The notes: generated from the sequence alone by a model not told the origin. A DNA stretch of 64,000 nt from Girardinichthys multiradiatus (GCF_021462225.1 NC_061804.1:41107975-41171974); one strand, 5' to 3'; positions 12,001 to 22,460 are shown, counted from the first letter of the stretch. Numbers and translations are program-made.

Positions 12001-14453
12001 CCAATGATGCAACAGACAAAGCTAATATTTAAAAATAAAATATTTCAAATTTTATTTAAAGTACAATAAAATCATTATTCTGAAATGCAGTTTAAAAGAA
12101 ATTGAGTACATTACAAAAAAACCTGACATCAACTCTTTTTTCTGTTTCTGTCAGAGTAAATGATGGAACCAATTTTGTATTCCATGCTAAAGATGAGGTA
12201 AGAACTTTTGATACTTCCGTATCACATATTTGAGACATGTTAAAAAACAGCTTTAAGGTTAATGTACAACCTGGTCATTTAAATTTAAACAACCTTTGCC
12301 AAATTTGCTTAGATTGTCACCATTAGCTGACCTGCTGCTGGTGTTCTGATGAATAAGATGAGATACAGTATACAAGAAAATCTGACTGAAGAGTGGGTGA
12401 TAAGTCTTTTTTCTTAATTTTTCTTGTTGTCCTATGGAAGTAATAACCTTATGTTTTATGGGGTATTGCCATGATTTTTCATGGCAAACCAGCCTGAGGT
12501 GAGATCAGACCAACAGTGTTTCTAAGATGACAGAAGATCATAGAGATAGGTTACTTGCCTGGTGCTAATGCCTTGGCTTCTCCGGCTCAACTGGTCTCAG
12601 CCTCTAAAAGCTACAAGCCACCACGTCCATGTGGCCTCACCACCGGTGACATAGAAATTCATGTATCATGCAATACAACCTGGGTGGCAGACACAGAAAG
12701 TGGCCTGGGCATGCTAATTCTTGTCAATATAAACTAGCTGTAAAGTGTCATCTTAGTGGTGGGAATGTCACCTCAATGGACAGAAAAAAAAAGTATCAGT
12801 CGGAGTGGTTGAGGATGAATGATAACTAGTTGGGCTCTACTACACAAAAGGCTCAGCCTCTGGAATCCAACCCCCTAGAGGGGGATAGACTCTCTTCATT
12901 TATGAACTTGAAGGAGGGGGAAAAGGTGTTTTCCAGGCCCCTGGCTGAGCACCTCTTTGTAGAAGTTCTTCCTATTAAAAACTGTCACTGCAGCATGGTC
13001 TCAGGCTGTAGGAGAAAGGGTTTTTATGCTATGCACTAATCTGTAGCACAGATTGTCCATGCCTCTTGAGTCTCTGGGTGGTCTCCTGGAACAATTGTTC
13101 AGGGGAATCTGTAATTTTCTTCAGGGACTTCAAAACCAATGAAGTAATGAGGAGAGTTCAATTTTATGGTGTTTTGCTGGTAGTAACCTTCTACCAGATG
13201 TAACAGTAGTGTTTTGTTATTGGACTTCTGTGTTGGCCATCAAGAACTGAGTGGTTCTTCAACTCACACCTTTAGGGTGGTGTTTCAGAAAGCCTGAGGG
13301 ACTTTGGGGCCATGAAATCCACATGGGCCGGTTCAAGGCCTCTATTGTAGAAGTAGGTTTTGAAGGAACTGAGACCCGAAAGCCTTAGGTGTCTATAGTG
13401 TTGCAATCAGGGGAACTGGGAATGGAGAGCACAAGTACGGATTGCTGTCAGTTTGTTTGGGGAAGGAAGCAAGGAAGGAAGGAAGGAAGGATTGTAGGAA
13501 GGATTGCAGGAAGGATTGTAGGAAGGATTGTAGCTCGGTTTCTTTAGTCAGTTCTATCTTATTATCATTGTCCCATTCCATGTCTTAGTTTGGCTCAAGC
13601 TTCTATTGCCAGGCCAATGTTCCCATTTATAGCTCTAAAAGACTCGAGTAAAGAGAACATTAGAAAGTAGCTTCACAAACCCTTCCAGGTTCATTGGAAC
13701 CAACCAGCCGTTTGTAATAGTTTTCCTTTAATTGCATTTCGCTTTCAAGAACCCTAACAGTAATTTTTATATGTTTGTAAGTATTTCTACAGCCAATGTC
13801 CAACCATTTGGACACAAAGAAAACAAAGCACTTCTTGCAGAAAGAGGCGCCACAGCCAAATACAGTATGTCCCAGCACAGCATATATGACATAACATATG
13901 AAAAATTTGAGTTCCCCTTTATTATTAATGCAAAACGAAAAAATGCTACAGTAAAAAACACATGTTTACAAAATCCCAGCAAATAATGACATTATAATCA
14001 TCTCAGTTTTTCTCGTTATTACCTGACATGTAAGAATTGTAAGGTGGTATACTTTGTTTTTAATATAATATCATTGTTATTGGTGTCTCTGTCGATTAAA
14101 CCAGATGAATACTTCATACACTACAGATGTCAAAAATATTATTAATTGTTTTATGCTGATTTTTGTAGGAGGACCTTAAGGCGTGGACTTCAAATATCAC
14201 TGCAAGTATTGCTGAGCATGAGGCCATGGTCAAGTGGGACAAGCCTGGCACGTCATCCATGGACCCTGACCACTCAGAGAGAAAGGAGAAGTCAGAGGGG
14301 GACGCAGATGCCAGGTCAGAGAGGTCAGAGCTGGTGGAGGGGGAGGAGAGGTCCGAGAAAGGCGAGGGTTCTGAAAAGTTAGACACATCTGAAATTGCTG
14401 ACAAGTTGGAGGCAGGAGCGGGGGGCTCCAGCACATCTGGGAGAAGCAAATGA
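1..14453 (+). CDS. sptbn4: Beta-IV spectrin, 3' part (last ten exons)
   Basis: Beta spectrins crosslink actin and bind ankyrin under the plasma membrane; beta-IV is the form of axon initial segments and nodes of Ranvier (family knowledge). Coding exons by splice site and phase: 1-66, 5914-6052, 6162-6246, 6474-6685, 7795-9248, 9370-9430, 9528-9796, 11750-11920, 12155-12197, 14169-14453. Phases agree at every junction, giving about 927 residues. The first four exons form the last spectrin repeats (DLTALEVIMKQHQDLKAK; VEQLILRHEAFRKAA). Then follow a variable exon, a linker with RPRARDRPKPRRRPRPKE, and a PH domain (KSWVNVYCVLKEGKLTFYKD, then an aromatic/lysine strand and a terminal helix with LKAWTSNI). 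The RARDRPKPRRRPRP block and the RQ-S-S-EQE motifs are hallmarks of beta-IV rather than beta-I, -II or -III. The gene starts upstream of the window. The donor at 6052 (GTTGGG) is weak but in frame. Which teleost paralogue (a or b) is not decidable here. Confidence 0.9.
67..1676. other. sptbn4 intron, no recognised feature
   Basis: Follows a clean GTAAG donor at 67. AT-rich, with no coding exon, RNA gene or repeat family that I recognise. The short ORFs on the minus strand here look like chance. Confidence 0.5.
1679..2940 (+). mobile_element. Tc1/mariner element, non-autonomous by internal deletion
   Basis: This 1,262-bp element is flanked by TA at 1677-1678 and 2941-2942, the target duplication of Tc1/mariner. 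The left end (CAGGTCCTTCTCAAAATATT, 1679) and right end are inverted copies about 207-210 bp long; I see only one clear mismatch between the arms in the stretch compared (about 1820 versus 2800). The interior carries a transposase ORF with a large internal deletion. Near-identical long arms point to a recent insertion. It lies within the sptbn4 intron. Confidence 0.95.
2007..2663 (+). pseudogene. Tc1 transposase with deleted DDE catalytic core
   Basis: The 218-residue ORF starts MGKTADLTAVQKATIDTLKQ and has the N-terminal paired-type helix-turn-helix (KEISERIGCSQSAVSRHLSG) and a second HTH (TSRATVHRRVQEMGYR). The first catalytic Asp is present (LFSDESKF) and the ORF reads through to VMVWGAVSAAG. 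It then jumps to a tail ending AKGFPTKY, which resembles the normal Tc1 C terminus. The family is usually about 340 residues, so roughly 120-130 residues holding the second Asp and the final acidic residue are missing. It could still bind the terminal repeats, but should not be catalytic. Confidence 0.9.
2943..4335. other. sptbn4 intron, no recognised feature
   Basis: AT-rich intronic sequence. Short ORFs at 2946-3287 and on the minus strand near 3326-3708 show no domain, no splice-site support and no homology that I recognise. Confidence 0.45.
4340..4730 (+). repeat. Dispersed repeat copy with polyadenylation-like 3' end
   Basis: A C-rich tract (4340-4560) leads into a segment (about 4565-4725) that closely resembles 23929-24090. 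Shared blocks include GACATCTCTAAATCTAA, CATGTCATTCTCA, CATTCA.GTCTTCC and CCGAGCGCCAAAGAAATAA, followed by an AAACTTTT-TAATTGC end. Two copies in one window, with a transcript-like 3' end, suggest an LTR- or SINE-type retroelement family; I cannot name it. Confidence 0.6.
5490..5640. repeat. Degenerate DNA-transposon-like repeat
   Basis: The stretch TGTTGGCCTACCTTTAGCAG, followed by CTGGAAGAGCTTCAGCCCTT and CTAGGAGTATGTTTAAGGGG, resembles a common teleost repeat (a GTTGGCCCACCCTTTGCAGC-type sequence) that I recall only loosely. It is heavily mutated. The downstream ORF at 5644-5898 has no recognisable domain. Confidence 0.3.
6950..7690 (+). mobile_element. Decayed Tc1-like element in sptbn4 intron
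   Basis: Left-arm-like sequence (TTATGGCTTACAGTTGATGA followed by AAACCCAAAG) is mirrored by right-arm-like sequence near 7580-7660 (CTTTTCATAAGCTGAGAGCC). A remnant of the transposase start lies between them (about 7150-7250: AATCATTGGGAGAACAGCTG, followed by a CACCTTCCAAAAGGAGG stretch). The body is only about 700 bp, so most of the coding region is gone, and the ends are too diverged to place a TA duplication. Confidence 0.55.
7795..9248 (+). CDS. sptbn4: sptbn4 large variable exon between last spectrin repeat and PH domain
   Basis: This single 1,454-base exon (acceptor TTTCTATAG, donor GG|GTATGC) encodes about 484 residues. It opens with a basic stretch (AEKKKEEGKKTTPLSSRR), which continues the last spectrin-repeat helix. 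A long Ser/Gly/Gln-rich, probably disordered part follows, containing a minisatellite of 12-residue units. It ends in a charged segment with three copies of an RQ-x-S-S-E/D motif (GRQTSSEQE, ERQSSSEQE, QRQDSSDLE). These correspond to the ERQES repeats described for mammalian beta-IV spectrin. From memory the mammalian region is Pro/Arg-rich and lacks the GSSGYLAQQP repeats, so the Gly-Ser-Tyr array may be a fish-specific elaboration. Repeated Tyr and Ser residues could be phosphorylation or low-complexity interaction sites; that is inference. Confidence 0.8.
8356..8790 (+). repeat. Coding minisatellite, 36-bp unit (12 residues)
   Basis: About ten in-frame units of the form NLGSSGYLAQQP lie inside the variable sptbn4 exon. 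The central five (about 8498-8675) are almost identical at the nucleotide level (unit AATCTGGGGAGCTCTGGGTA plus 16 bases); the flanking units are diverged (PTVGSAGYLAQQ, GGLGSLGFLAQN, GSLGSSGFLAQS). Homogeneous centre and degenerate edges are what unequal exchange or replication slippage produces. Length changes in multiples of 36 bp would keep the frame. Confidence 0.9.
9797..11749. other. sptbn4 intron before the PH-domain core exon
   Basis: Bounded by a GTACAA donor at 9797 and TTTGCAG at 11749. Apart from the candidate alternative exon at 11106-11184, I see no coding or repeat signal. It is long compared with most introns in this part of the gene. Confidence 0.5.
11106..11184 (+). CDS. 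sptbn4: Candidate alternative last exon of sptbn4 (PH-less short C terminus)
   Basis: Inside the intron between 9796 and 11750, a pyrimidine-containing acceptor (GTGTCTGATTTCAG) precedes an open stretch. It joins in the correct phase to the exon ending at 9796 (AG|G = Arg) and adds 25 residues, starting FDLYQTDFNRN, before TGA at 11182-11184. An AATAAA at 11469-11474 could end such a transcript. Beta spectrins are known to have short C-terminal isoforms in which the PH domain is replaced by a short unique tail. That this exon is used is inference; a chance ORF of this length is possible. Confidence 0.4.
12198..14168. other. Last sptbn4 intron with probable decayed retroelement
   Basis: From about 12550 to 13400 the sequence is richer in GC and has fragmentary ORFs on both strands with many stops (for example 12830-13039). 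It looks like an old retroelement fragment inserted in the intron, but no diagnostic motif survives that would name the family. A GGAA-type simple repeat follows at 13461-13540. Confidence 0.3.
13461..13540 (+). repeat. GGAA-rich simple repeat and 14-bp minisatellite
   Basis: A (GGAA)n run gives way to repeated GGAAGGATTGTAGGAAGGAT-type units. It lies in the last sptbn4 intron. Confidence 0.85.
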
Positions 14454-15835
14454 GGAATCCCTTTGTGTTTTAATGTTATTGTTAAATGTCACTGACAAAA
14501 GGCAAAGGAAGCAGAAGGTGGAAGGGAGGGATAGATGGAGAGCATGTTTGCAGACCCTCCATCACAGAGGCTAAACACACTGAGGCCACGGTACTTGGAC
14601 TGACTGCTGTAACTGTGACAGACTAATCTCTCAGCCCCCTCCCCCGCTTCCCCCAGGCCATACATCCGTGCTTGCATAGTGCCACCTGCTGGTTGAAACA
14701 GAGATCAGTCCAGACAGACAGACAGTCTCCAACAAATGGTCCCAGGAATCAGTCACTGTCACTTTCTAATGCTGATTGTTTGATCTAATGAATTCACAAC
14801 ATCTTTCTGTATGTATCTTTGAAAATGTAATGCTCTGTCTATCAAGACAAGTCCGGAAAGTGGTGAATGAAATGTTTCACAATAATATGGAAGAAAAAAA
14901 CATGTTTTTTGAAGCAATATATTTTATTTTTATTTAAGGGGACGAAACAAAAAGCAATTTAAGAAAATGGAAGTTATGATTTGTCACTTAAACTTTCTCC
15001 AGGCAGTTGTGCACCTTACCACTTGACACATCTGTACAGTAAACATGACATTTATCCCCATCACATGGCTAGCTTTGGATCATGTTAATATATTGGAATG
15101 CTGGTGTCACCACGTAACTTCAGTGGAATCAATGAAAACACATTTCTACGGTTTCATTTTGGTTCTTATTATGACTATTATTAAACTTATTTGTTCATGC
15201 TGTTTTATGTGTCAAGAAAAGAGAATCAAGCTAATTTCAACCCATTAACCCAAGGTGTGTAACACTAAGCCTATGGAACACAATGCCTTTGTATACATGA
15301 CAAAACTTGGAACATTGCATGAAATGGTCTGTTACTGCACCTGTTGAACTTGCCTTTATTTTTGTGATCTTGACACAGAATGGGCAATGTGGGAGTTGCA
15401 ATAATTTAACGTGAGCTCGGGTTGAGAGAGGGGTGGAGTTGACATGAAGTTTCAAAAGCAGGGTTCGTCTTTTGCATACTGAGTAACAAATAGGTGTCTG
15501 TTTGGAACAAGGAAACAACAGCTTTCTGAAGCCAAACAGCCCCTCTGCTGTCTGTAATGTGTTTAATTTAGTGATGTGTGCAATTTAGTTTACACAGAAT
15601 GTACTGATATCAGCTGTGCAATGTTCAATCACCACCAGACAAGTATGGGGTGCCCTAAATTGTAACTCCCTGAAGCCGTGCTCTTCGTCCCATGTCTTTT
15701 CATTCTGAGTTTAAACCGATTGAAGCCTCTCCAGCAAAGGCGAGTTCATTGAAAAACTGTCATGAATTGTATATACCTAACTTTGTATGTATACCAGTAA
15801 ACCCTGTGCTCTAAATAAAACAACTCTGAGCTCAT
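14454..15835 (+). other. sptbn4: sptbn4 3' untranslated region
   Basis: No further coding signal follows the TGA at 14451-14453. The stretch is AT-rich with short CAGACAGACAG and purine runs, and no repeat family was recognised. A canonical AATAAA lies at 15814-15819. Further AATAAA hexamers near 16306 and at 17496-17501 would allow longer UTR forms, which are common in neuronal transcripts. Confidence 0.6.
15814..15819 (+). terminator. Polyadenylation signal AATAAA, sptbn4
   Basis: Canonical hexamer about 1.36 kb after the stop codon, followed within 20 bases by a CT/TG-rich stretch. Distal alternative at 17496-17501. Confidence 0.5.
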
Positions 15836-17077
15836 AACTGAAGTGGGTAAAACTTAAGCATTTATTTTAAGCCACAAAGAGAAACATGTATTGATGTTTA
15901 TCACATTTAAATGAAAAATATGCAAATTAGGACTCTCTATTAATTCTCATAGAGCGTATATATAAATACACCAGTACAGTATCTAGTTCTATTAAAAACC
16001 CTTTACTAGGGAGGAGCAGCAGGACATCCTGTCTGTATGCTTCTTGTATTTTTCTATGCCTGTATTGATTCATGTCTGATTCAGAAGTTTTGTCCCCAAG
16101 AAGATCTGGTTGATTAGGCTGATTGAGTGCTCAGTGTGTCTGTTACAGAAGAGCTAAATGTGTGTATTACAAACCTAACCAGCCTGCTGCAGGTGGCATA
16201 AGGTATGGTATACTGTGAATGCGGAGATGAACAGGCATTGGTCCACTTCCTGTTTGTCATGTGAGATTTTTTTTTTTTACACGTGATTACAAATAAACAT
16301 TCTGTAATGTCAATAAAATGTGGTTTGAATTGCAGTGTTAAAGACGGAGCTCCACATCCACTGTGCAGTAACAGGCAGCAGCTCAGATTTTGTTCAGATT
16401 CTCGTGTTATGCTGTTGTTTTCCATGTTCCATCATGTCATTCTGCACATCTCTTGTGTAAAATGACTTCTAAAATGTCTTCCTTTTAAAGACAAAACACT
16501 AAACGTATGTCTGAGATGCAGCACTGTTTGAATCCACTGTCATGAAGATTGTGGTATATCTATCTACACTGCTGTAATTTTGACAATAAGAATCCAGTGC
16601 TTTCATTTGTAAGCTAATGTTTAGTTTTTACATAAGTGCCATGTCATGCAGTCTAGTCTAACAGCGATTCACAGGAGGTCATTCTAATCTAAACATGACT
16701 GACAGTCATTGCAAAACCTATTTTTAAAAGAATTAGGAACAGCAGTATTTTCCTGTGGCTGTGATTGTCATGGTCTGTGGCAGATATTAAGCCCACATCA
16801 ACATGTGCATTTGAAGAGTTTGCTTCCCACCACCTTTATGAAACACACAGGGGATATTTACCACTATGTTAAAACAGAGAGCCAGAATTAGATAGGCAGC
16901 ATAATCCAAGACTGGAGACAGAAATAATGTGCAAACTTTGTTGACTTCATTGATGGTCTTACAAGTGTGTATGTCTTTGTTACTTTACAATACAACTTGC
17001 TGCTATGACATTAAATAAATCTCCAAACTTGCTGAGACAAACTCGATGTGAAATTGATGTGGATGCACTTGCAGGTC

Positions 17078-17103
17078 TCACACACACACACACACACACA
17101 CAC
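17078..17103 (+). repeat. (CA)n microsatellite
   Basis: About 13 uninterrupted CA units downstream of the sptbn4 3' UTR. Confidence 0.95.
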
Positions 17104-18778
17104 TTACAGCAAACTAAAATCCATTGTTCCCTACTATGCTGCTCATTCACGAAAATTCAGCTTCTGCACTTTTGTCAGAGAAATATCAGATTAGTTTGTG
17201 GAATTTCAAATCAAGAAAAGTTGATATTGAGGGGGAGTAGGAAAAAAAACAATGACATCACATCCAAATTAAGGACATTGCTAATTGTCCCTAACTCTGA
17301 GTAATAATCAACTAAACACTACGGGAACATGTTTAAAAAAGATTTTGTACAGCACAATGTTTGCCATTAGTTTCATGAAAAACATACTGTTAATACATAG
17401 TGTGTATATCTGCAGCATTCTCTAAGCTATATGAGTGGTAGGCATATTGCATATTGATCTCTGGGCTGGATAATGTTCTGTTTGTACCTGTTAAAAATAA
17501 AACACCCTAACTACCTATTGCCGCTTCCAACAGTCTGTGTCTTTTTTAACCTGTGGCACACATACTGCTGTACAGTTTCTTACTGAACATGTCTTTAGTG
17601 CTTGAGCACATATGATAGAGAGAAACACTATCTTGTATCACTAATAATAGTGAGCAACTTAACCACTTGCAAATTCTGCTGTTTTCCGACTAGCAACTAG
17701 ACCACACTTAACTCAGGTGGGACATAATTCCCAGGTCCAAGTTCCCAACAAACAAATTGAATGCTACAGGAGACCTCTAACTTTTTTTGAGGGGATTTAG
17801 AACTTTGTTGTTCTTGTTATATCATTGTGTTTGATTTATCTTTAGAGCGGAAGTTTGGATCTGGAAATTATTTCATACCCAAGTAAGTGTGTTATGGTTG
17901 CAAGTTAGCAACCCCGCAGGATTTAATGATTCTTGTGGTATTTACCAAAAGGAGCAATGCAGGAAAATACAATGTATTCTTTCCCTTTCTTGTGTTCAAA
18001 CACTACAGAAACATATTCAAAGATAAAGGTTAACTAGCACTTTTGTACCACTTTTTGATAGAGATGCTGTCAAAAGTGATATAAGTAGTTAATACAGAGT
18101 CCACTGTGTTTTATATGGGTACAATCGATATTGGATAGTGAATTTGAGGAGCATTTTGTTTGTACTTCGAAGTCAGGTTTTCAAAGTTCCCTGCTGGATA
18201 TACAACAAGAACACGCTGTGAAATTCTGAATTTAGATGTTTTTTGGTTTTTTTTGCTGTATAAGCTTTGTTGGGATTTGTTTTGGAAGATGGTGGTCAGT
18301 CAGTGAGATTTACCAGCAAGTTGTTGTGATGCTAACCAGTAGTAGCAATACAAGATAATGTGCTTCAAGCACTAAATGCTCAATAACATAACAAGTTCAC
18401 ATATAGAGGTTGTACTACTATTTGTGCCACTGGTTTAATGAGAAATACACTGTGATAACTGGTAGGAGAACCTTGAGTAAAAATACCAGGGTTACATGAT
18501 TTCAAGGTATTAACATAAACATTCAAATCAAAACTGTAAAAAATAATCTAAATGCTTTTATTTGATATGGAAAAGCTACATTTATTAAATTTTTTGTTAC
18601 TGAAATAATAAATTAATCCTTACAGTAATAATAATTTGATCTATGACAGTTATTTATTGATAATCTGATTTTAGCATACAAACACATATAAAGTGAGTTA
18701 ACATAGGTTTATGGCTCAGTGTTTAAAAGTTTACAATTTCATCTACTCAAAGCAATGACTAACAAATACTTTTTTCAG

Positions 18779-18919
18779 CGAAAGATTGAGAACAATCATG
18801 GAATAAATCCCTCCCATGACGCCACCAGAGAACCTCAGGCCATCCACACACCTTCATTTCCTGCCAAACCAGCACAGGTGGACTATGCCGCGCCCCCTGT
18901 GCCAGCTCGCAACCTGTAG
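18779..18919 (+). CDS. Orphan candidate terminal exon, 46 codons
   Basis: After an acceptor-like TACTTTTTTCAG, a single open frame starts RKIENNHGINPSHD and ends APPVPARNL followed by TAG. The other two frames close quickly. The base composition (GTGGACTATGCCGCGCCCCC) is unlike the AT-rich surroundings and resembles coding sequence. The PxxPxR-like tail could be an SH3-binding peptide. I do not recognise the protein. A possible small upstream exon at about 17847-17883 (TTTAG acceptor, GTAAGTG donor) joins in phase, but its peptide is uninformative. It could be the end of a decayed gene, an alternative distal sptbn4 exon, or chance. Confidence 0.3.
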   Translation, partial: RKIENNHGINPSHDATREPQAIHTPSFPAKPAQVDYAAPPVPARNL

Positions 18920-20429
18920 TACATGATTTTATAAATGCAGAAGTGTATGTCTATAATGCATTAAAATAGAGGTTATGGCTGGAGAGTGCAAATATCTGGT
19001 CGCAGCCGGCATAGGACATTCCCTTATTGGAGAAGAAGAACAGCAGGGAACGTGACGTGGATTCAAAGCGTTGAAGAAATTGAGGAATAAATAAGAAGGT
19101 AATGAAAGGAAAAGTTGGTTGTTGATTGCAACACTTTTTTACCCGTGACATTTATCCAAAAAGAAATCAAGATTCTTACACATATTAAGAGTGGTGTGAG
19201 ACTCACTTCCTCTGACATCTCACAAAATGCTGTCCTCAACTGTATCAAACAACAATGTTAATAAAACGGTTATTATAATAAGCATCCAGAGTTTAGAGAA
19301 AACCTCCTCTCAGAGACATACTGTTAGTGTTGAGATTTTGACATCTACAATTAGAAATTGTCTCACGCTAATTAATTTAACATATCCACAGCTAACTGAT
19401 TGCTAATAAAGTAATCAATAATCATTGAAGAATCTTTACTGTCATTATGAGACCATAATAAAATTTTGTTGAGACATCCGGCTCAGAATGCAACATAGGA
19501 TACAGTCAGAAATTAAAAACACTTAGAAAACACATAGAAAAAAAAAGAAAAATAAGTATCCTTAGAGGACACCCTTGAAAAATATAAATAAAATAAATGT
19601 CACCAGTAAAAAAGTGTTCCTATCAACAACCAACTTTTCCTTTCCTTGCCTTCTTATTTATTCCTCGTTTTCTTCAACGCTTTGAATCCACAGCACGTTC
19701 CCTCCTCTTCTTCTCCTATAAGGCAATGTGGGGTTTTTTTGTTTTTGTTTTTTACTTTATTGAAGTATATAATGCAAAACAGTACAGGAGTACATTATAT
19801 ATACTAACAGCCGCCAGGGGGTTACAGATGGAGACAATGTTTTATAGTTGCATATTATACAAATATATTGAAAATGGTACATAAGGTGCATGTTTTAATC
19901 GCTTTAACATTGGAGGAATTTCTGATAGTTTCAATGTATTGTTTGAACTCATTTTCAAAAATGAAAACAAGGGGCTTTTGGTTGGTATAATTATATTTAT
20001 GAATATGCCATTTAGCTAAGTATATAATAAGGTTGATAATATAGAATTGGGGTTTTTTGGCTATTGAAAAGTCAGTGAATCCAAACAATACATGTTCAAA
20101 GCAAAAAGAAAGATTCGGCTCAATATGTGTAGAACATCTTGATATGTCATTAATGAACAATTAGAGTTGAGCAATTGATCAACTAAAAGTATATTGTGAG
20201 TAAACCAATTAGGGTAGAATAAGGATTTGTTTTTATATAAGATATTTTTATTGTTCCATAAATAGTATCTATGGTGGGAGAAATTATGCTTCTAGATCAG
20301 TGACCAAGAAAGAAGCATCTGCTTATGGAAACCATATAATGTTGCGGGGATTTTTTCAACATTATAGTTACAAAATAAGAGGAAGTTAAGTCCTCCTAAT
20401 TTAGAGAAAATAAGGTTTGGTATGAAATT

Positions 20430-22302
20430 GAAGGACCTGCTTAACAAGAAAAACAGACCCTTAAGAGAGGGAGACAGAGAATTATTGAGGAGTATACAGA
20501 AGCAACTTAAAGTCAAGATAAGAGACAGCAAAGAGGTGTACAAGAAGAAGCTGGAGAGCAAGCTCCAGCAAAACAATATCAGAGATGTGTGGACAAGGAT
20601 GAAGAAGATCGCAGGCTTCAAGCAGAAGGATGATCAGACCGATGGAGGTCTGGACAGAGCCAATGAACTGAACACATTCTTCAATAGGTTCAGTTCAGAA
20701 ACAAGCTTCGCATCCTCCTCTCCTGCTCACAACCAAACAGACATTCCACCTTCCTTTGATCCACAGGACCCACAGCTGTACAGTAACACATCACATTTTT
20801 TATCTTCCACCTCAGCCCTAGACCCTTCTGCTTCTACATGTTTGCCTTCAACCATATCAGAAGATGCTGATGCTTCCTTTGCTTCCCCCTTCCACCTGTG
20901 TGTCTCAAGAAGTCAGGTGAAGATGCAACTGGAGAGACTGAATCGGAACAAGGCTGCAGGTCCAGATCATGTCAGCCCTAGAGTCCTAAAGGCCTGTGCA
21001 GAGCAGCTCTGTGGGATTCTGCAGCACCTCTTCAATCTTAGCCTGGCCCAGAAGAAGGTTCCGGTGTTGTGGAAGACCTCCTGTCTTGTTCCGGCACCAA
21101 AACAAAACTCACCCATCAGTCCTCAATGACTATAGACCTGTTTCCCTGACATCCCACATCATGAAGGTCCTAGAGAGACTCCTGTTGGCACACCTGAGTA
21201 AGCAAACAGTAAACCATCAGGACCCCTTTCAGTTTGCTTATCGCTGTGGAGTTGGAGTTGAAGATGCCATCATACACCTGCTTCAACAAACCCACTGTCA
21301 TCTGGACAAAGCCAGTAGCACTGTGAGGATCATGTTCTTTGATTTCTCCAGTGCATTTAATACAATCCAACCATATTTGCTTTGTCAGAAACTCCGGAAG
21401 ACTCAGGTGGAGGCTTCAACAATCTTCTGGATCAAAGACTACCAGACAAACAGACCACAGTTTGTGAGACTGAAGGGTTGTGTGTCTAACCAGGTAGTCA
21501 GCAGCACAGGAGCACCACAGGGGACTGTATTCTCACCACTCCTTTTCACTCTGTACATCTCAGACTTCCAGTACAACACAGACTCCTGTCATCTGCAGAA
21601 ATACTCAGATGATTCTGCAGTTGTGGGGTGGATCAGAGATGGACAAGAAGCTGAGTACAGGAAGGTGGTGGACCGCTTTGTGGCATGGTGTAGAAACAAT
21701 CATCTAATTTTGAATGTGACTAAAACAAAGGAGATGATTGTAGATTTTAAGAGAAACAAGAATAAGTCAAAAACTATTTCTATCATGGGAGAAGAAGTGG
21801 AGGTGGTGGAGGAGTATAAATACCTCAGTGTTCACCTGGACAACAGACTAGAGTGGAGATGCAACTGTGAAGCCGTCTACAAGAAGGGACAGAGCAGACT
21901 GTACTTCTTGAGGAAGCTTAGATCCTTTGATGTTTGCATCAAGATGCTGCATATCTTCTATAAGTCTGTTGTGGAGAGTGTGATCTCTTCTGCCATCATC
22001 TACTGGGGTAGCAGCATCAGAGCCAGGGACTTAAAAAGCACAACAAGCTGATAAAGAAGGCTGGTTCTGTTCTGGGGACTCCTCTGGAACTTCTGGAGAT
22101 CATTGTGCAAAGAAGGATTCTTCATAAAATGAAGAACATTATAGAGAACCCTGAGCATCCTCTTCATGAGACTGTCCTACAACAACAGAGTGTCTTCAGT
22201 CAGAGGCTTCTTCAGATCTGCTGTAAGACGGAGCGCTACAGGAGATCCTTCCTGCCCACAGACATCAGCATCTACAACGGCTCTTTGAGGAAACCTTCAT
22301 AA
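20430..22302 (+). pseudogene. LINE reverse transcriptase, frameshifted
   Basis: Two overlapping frames make up the RT. The first (to 21129) has the linker and the fingers motif LNRNKAAGPDHVSPRVL. The second (from about 21125) continues NDYRPVSLTSHIMKVLERLL. RT box A is FFDFSSAFNTI and the box B region is GAPQGTVFSPLLFTLY. Box C, YSDDSAVV, keeps the YxDD core, followed by thumb-like LNVTKTKEMIVDF. A frameshift near 21110-21130 and a stop near 22050 break it, and the endonuclease domain is absent through 5' truncation. Not active as it stands. Confidence 0.85.
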
Positions 22303-22373
22303 TATGAGCTATAACAACATTTAATTTCCCTTTGGGATTAATAAAGTATTTTTGAATTGAATTGAATTGAATT
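20430..22373 (+). mobile_element. L2/CR1-clade LINE, 5' truncated
   Basis: It encodes the C-terminal half of a non-LTR retrotransposon ORF and ends in a short tandem tail (TTGAATTGAATTGAATTGAA) after TTTGGGATTAATAAAGTATT, the usual 3' end of fish L2-type elements. A short GAAATT duplication (about 20424-20429 and 22374-22379) suggests target-primed insertion into the older L1-like element. A second copy of its last 350 bp lies at 56036-56396. Confidence 0.8.
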
Positions 22374-22460
22374 GAAATTCCAAATTGAATATGGGTTCCT
22401 GATAAATTGTTTTTTAAGGCAATGTCCTGTGCTGGCTGCGACCGGATATGAGGTGAAAAT

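Larger units (their letters stand above)
19731..22416 (-). mobile_element. L1-like LINE, 5' truncated, split by an L2-like LINE
   Basis: Read on the minus strand, this ends in an A-rich tail (T-rich at 19731-19762 on +) and is flanked by the duplication AAGGCAATGT. Minus-strand frames give peptides with the aromatic/Lys-rich look of an L1/Tx1-type C terminus (SKLGGLNFLLFCNYNVEKIP near 20350-20400; KWHIHKYNYTNQKPLVF near 19970-20030). It resumes at 22380-22416 after the L2 insertion, and the peptide is continuous if the insertion is removed. Only the 3' portion is present and it has frameshifts. Confidence 0.6.
18972..22460. mobile_element. Inverted-repeat element interrupted by nested LINEs
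   Basis: The left arm (about 18975-19160) and right arm (about 19582-19729, resuming at about 22417-22460) are reverse complements. Both contain the GGTCGCAGCC/GGCTGCGACC motif, CAACGCTTTGAATCCAC, CTTCTTATTTATTCCT and AACAACCAACTTTTCCTTTC. The right arm is split at AAGGCAATGT, and that 10-mer reappears at about 22414-22424, where the arm continues. The intervening 2.7 kb is therefore a later insertion. Removing it restores arms of about 180 bp around a core of about 430 bp. The element could be a MITE or foldback DNA transposon; its superfamily is not clear. Confidence 0.65.

Noticed and set aside
14146..14449. ORFs in other frames across the last sptbn4 exon
   Set aside because: Only the frame with EDLKAWTSNITASIAEHE continues the PH domain helix from the previous exon.
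20292..20621. Minus-strand ORF of 109 residues as a host gene
   Set aside because: It is partly the L1-like fragment and partly the antisense of the L2-like LINE.
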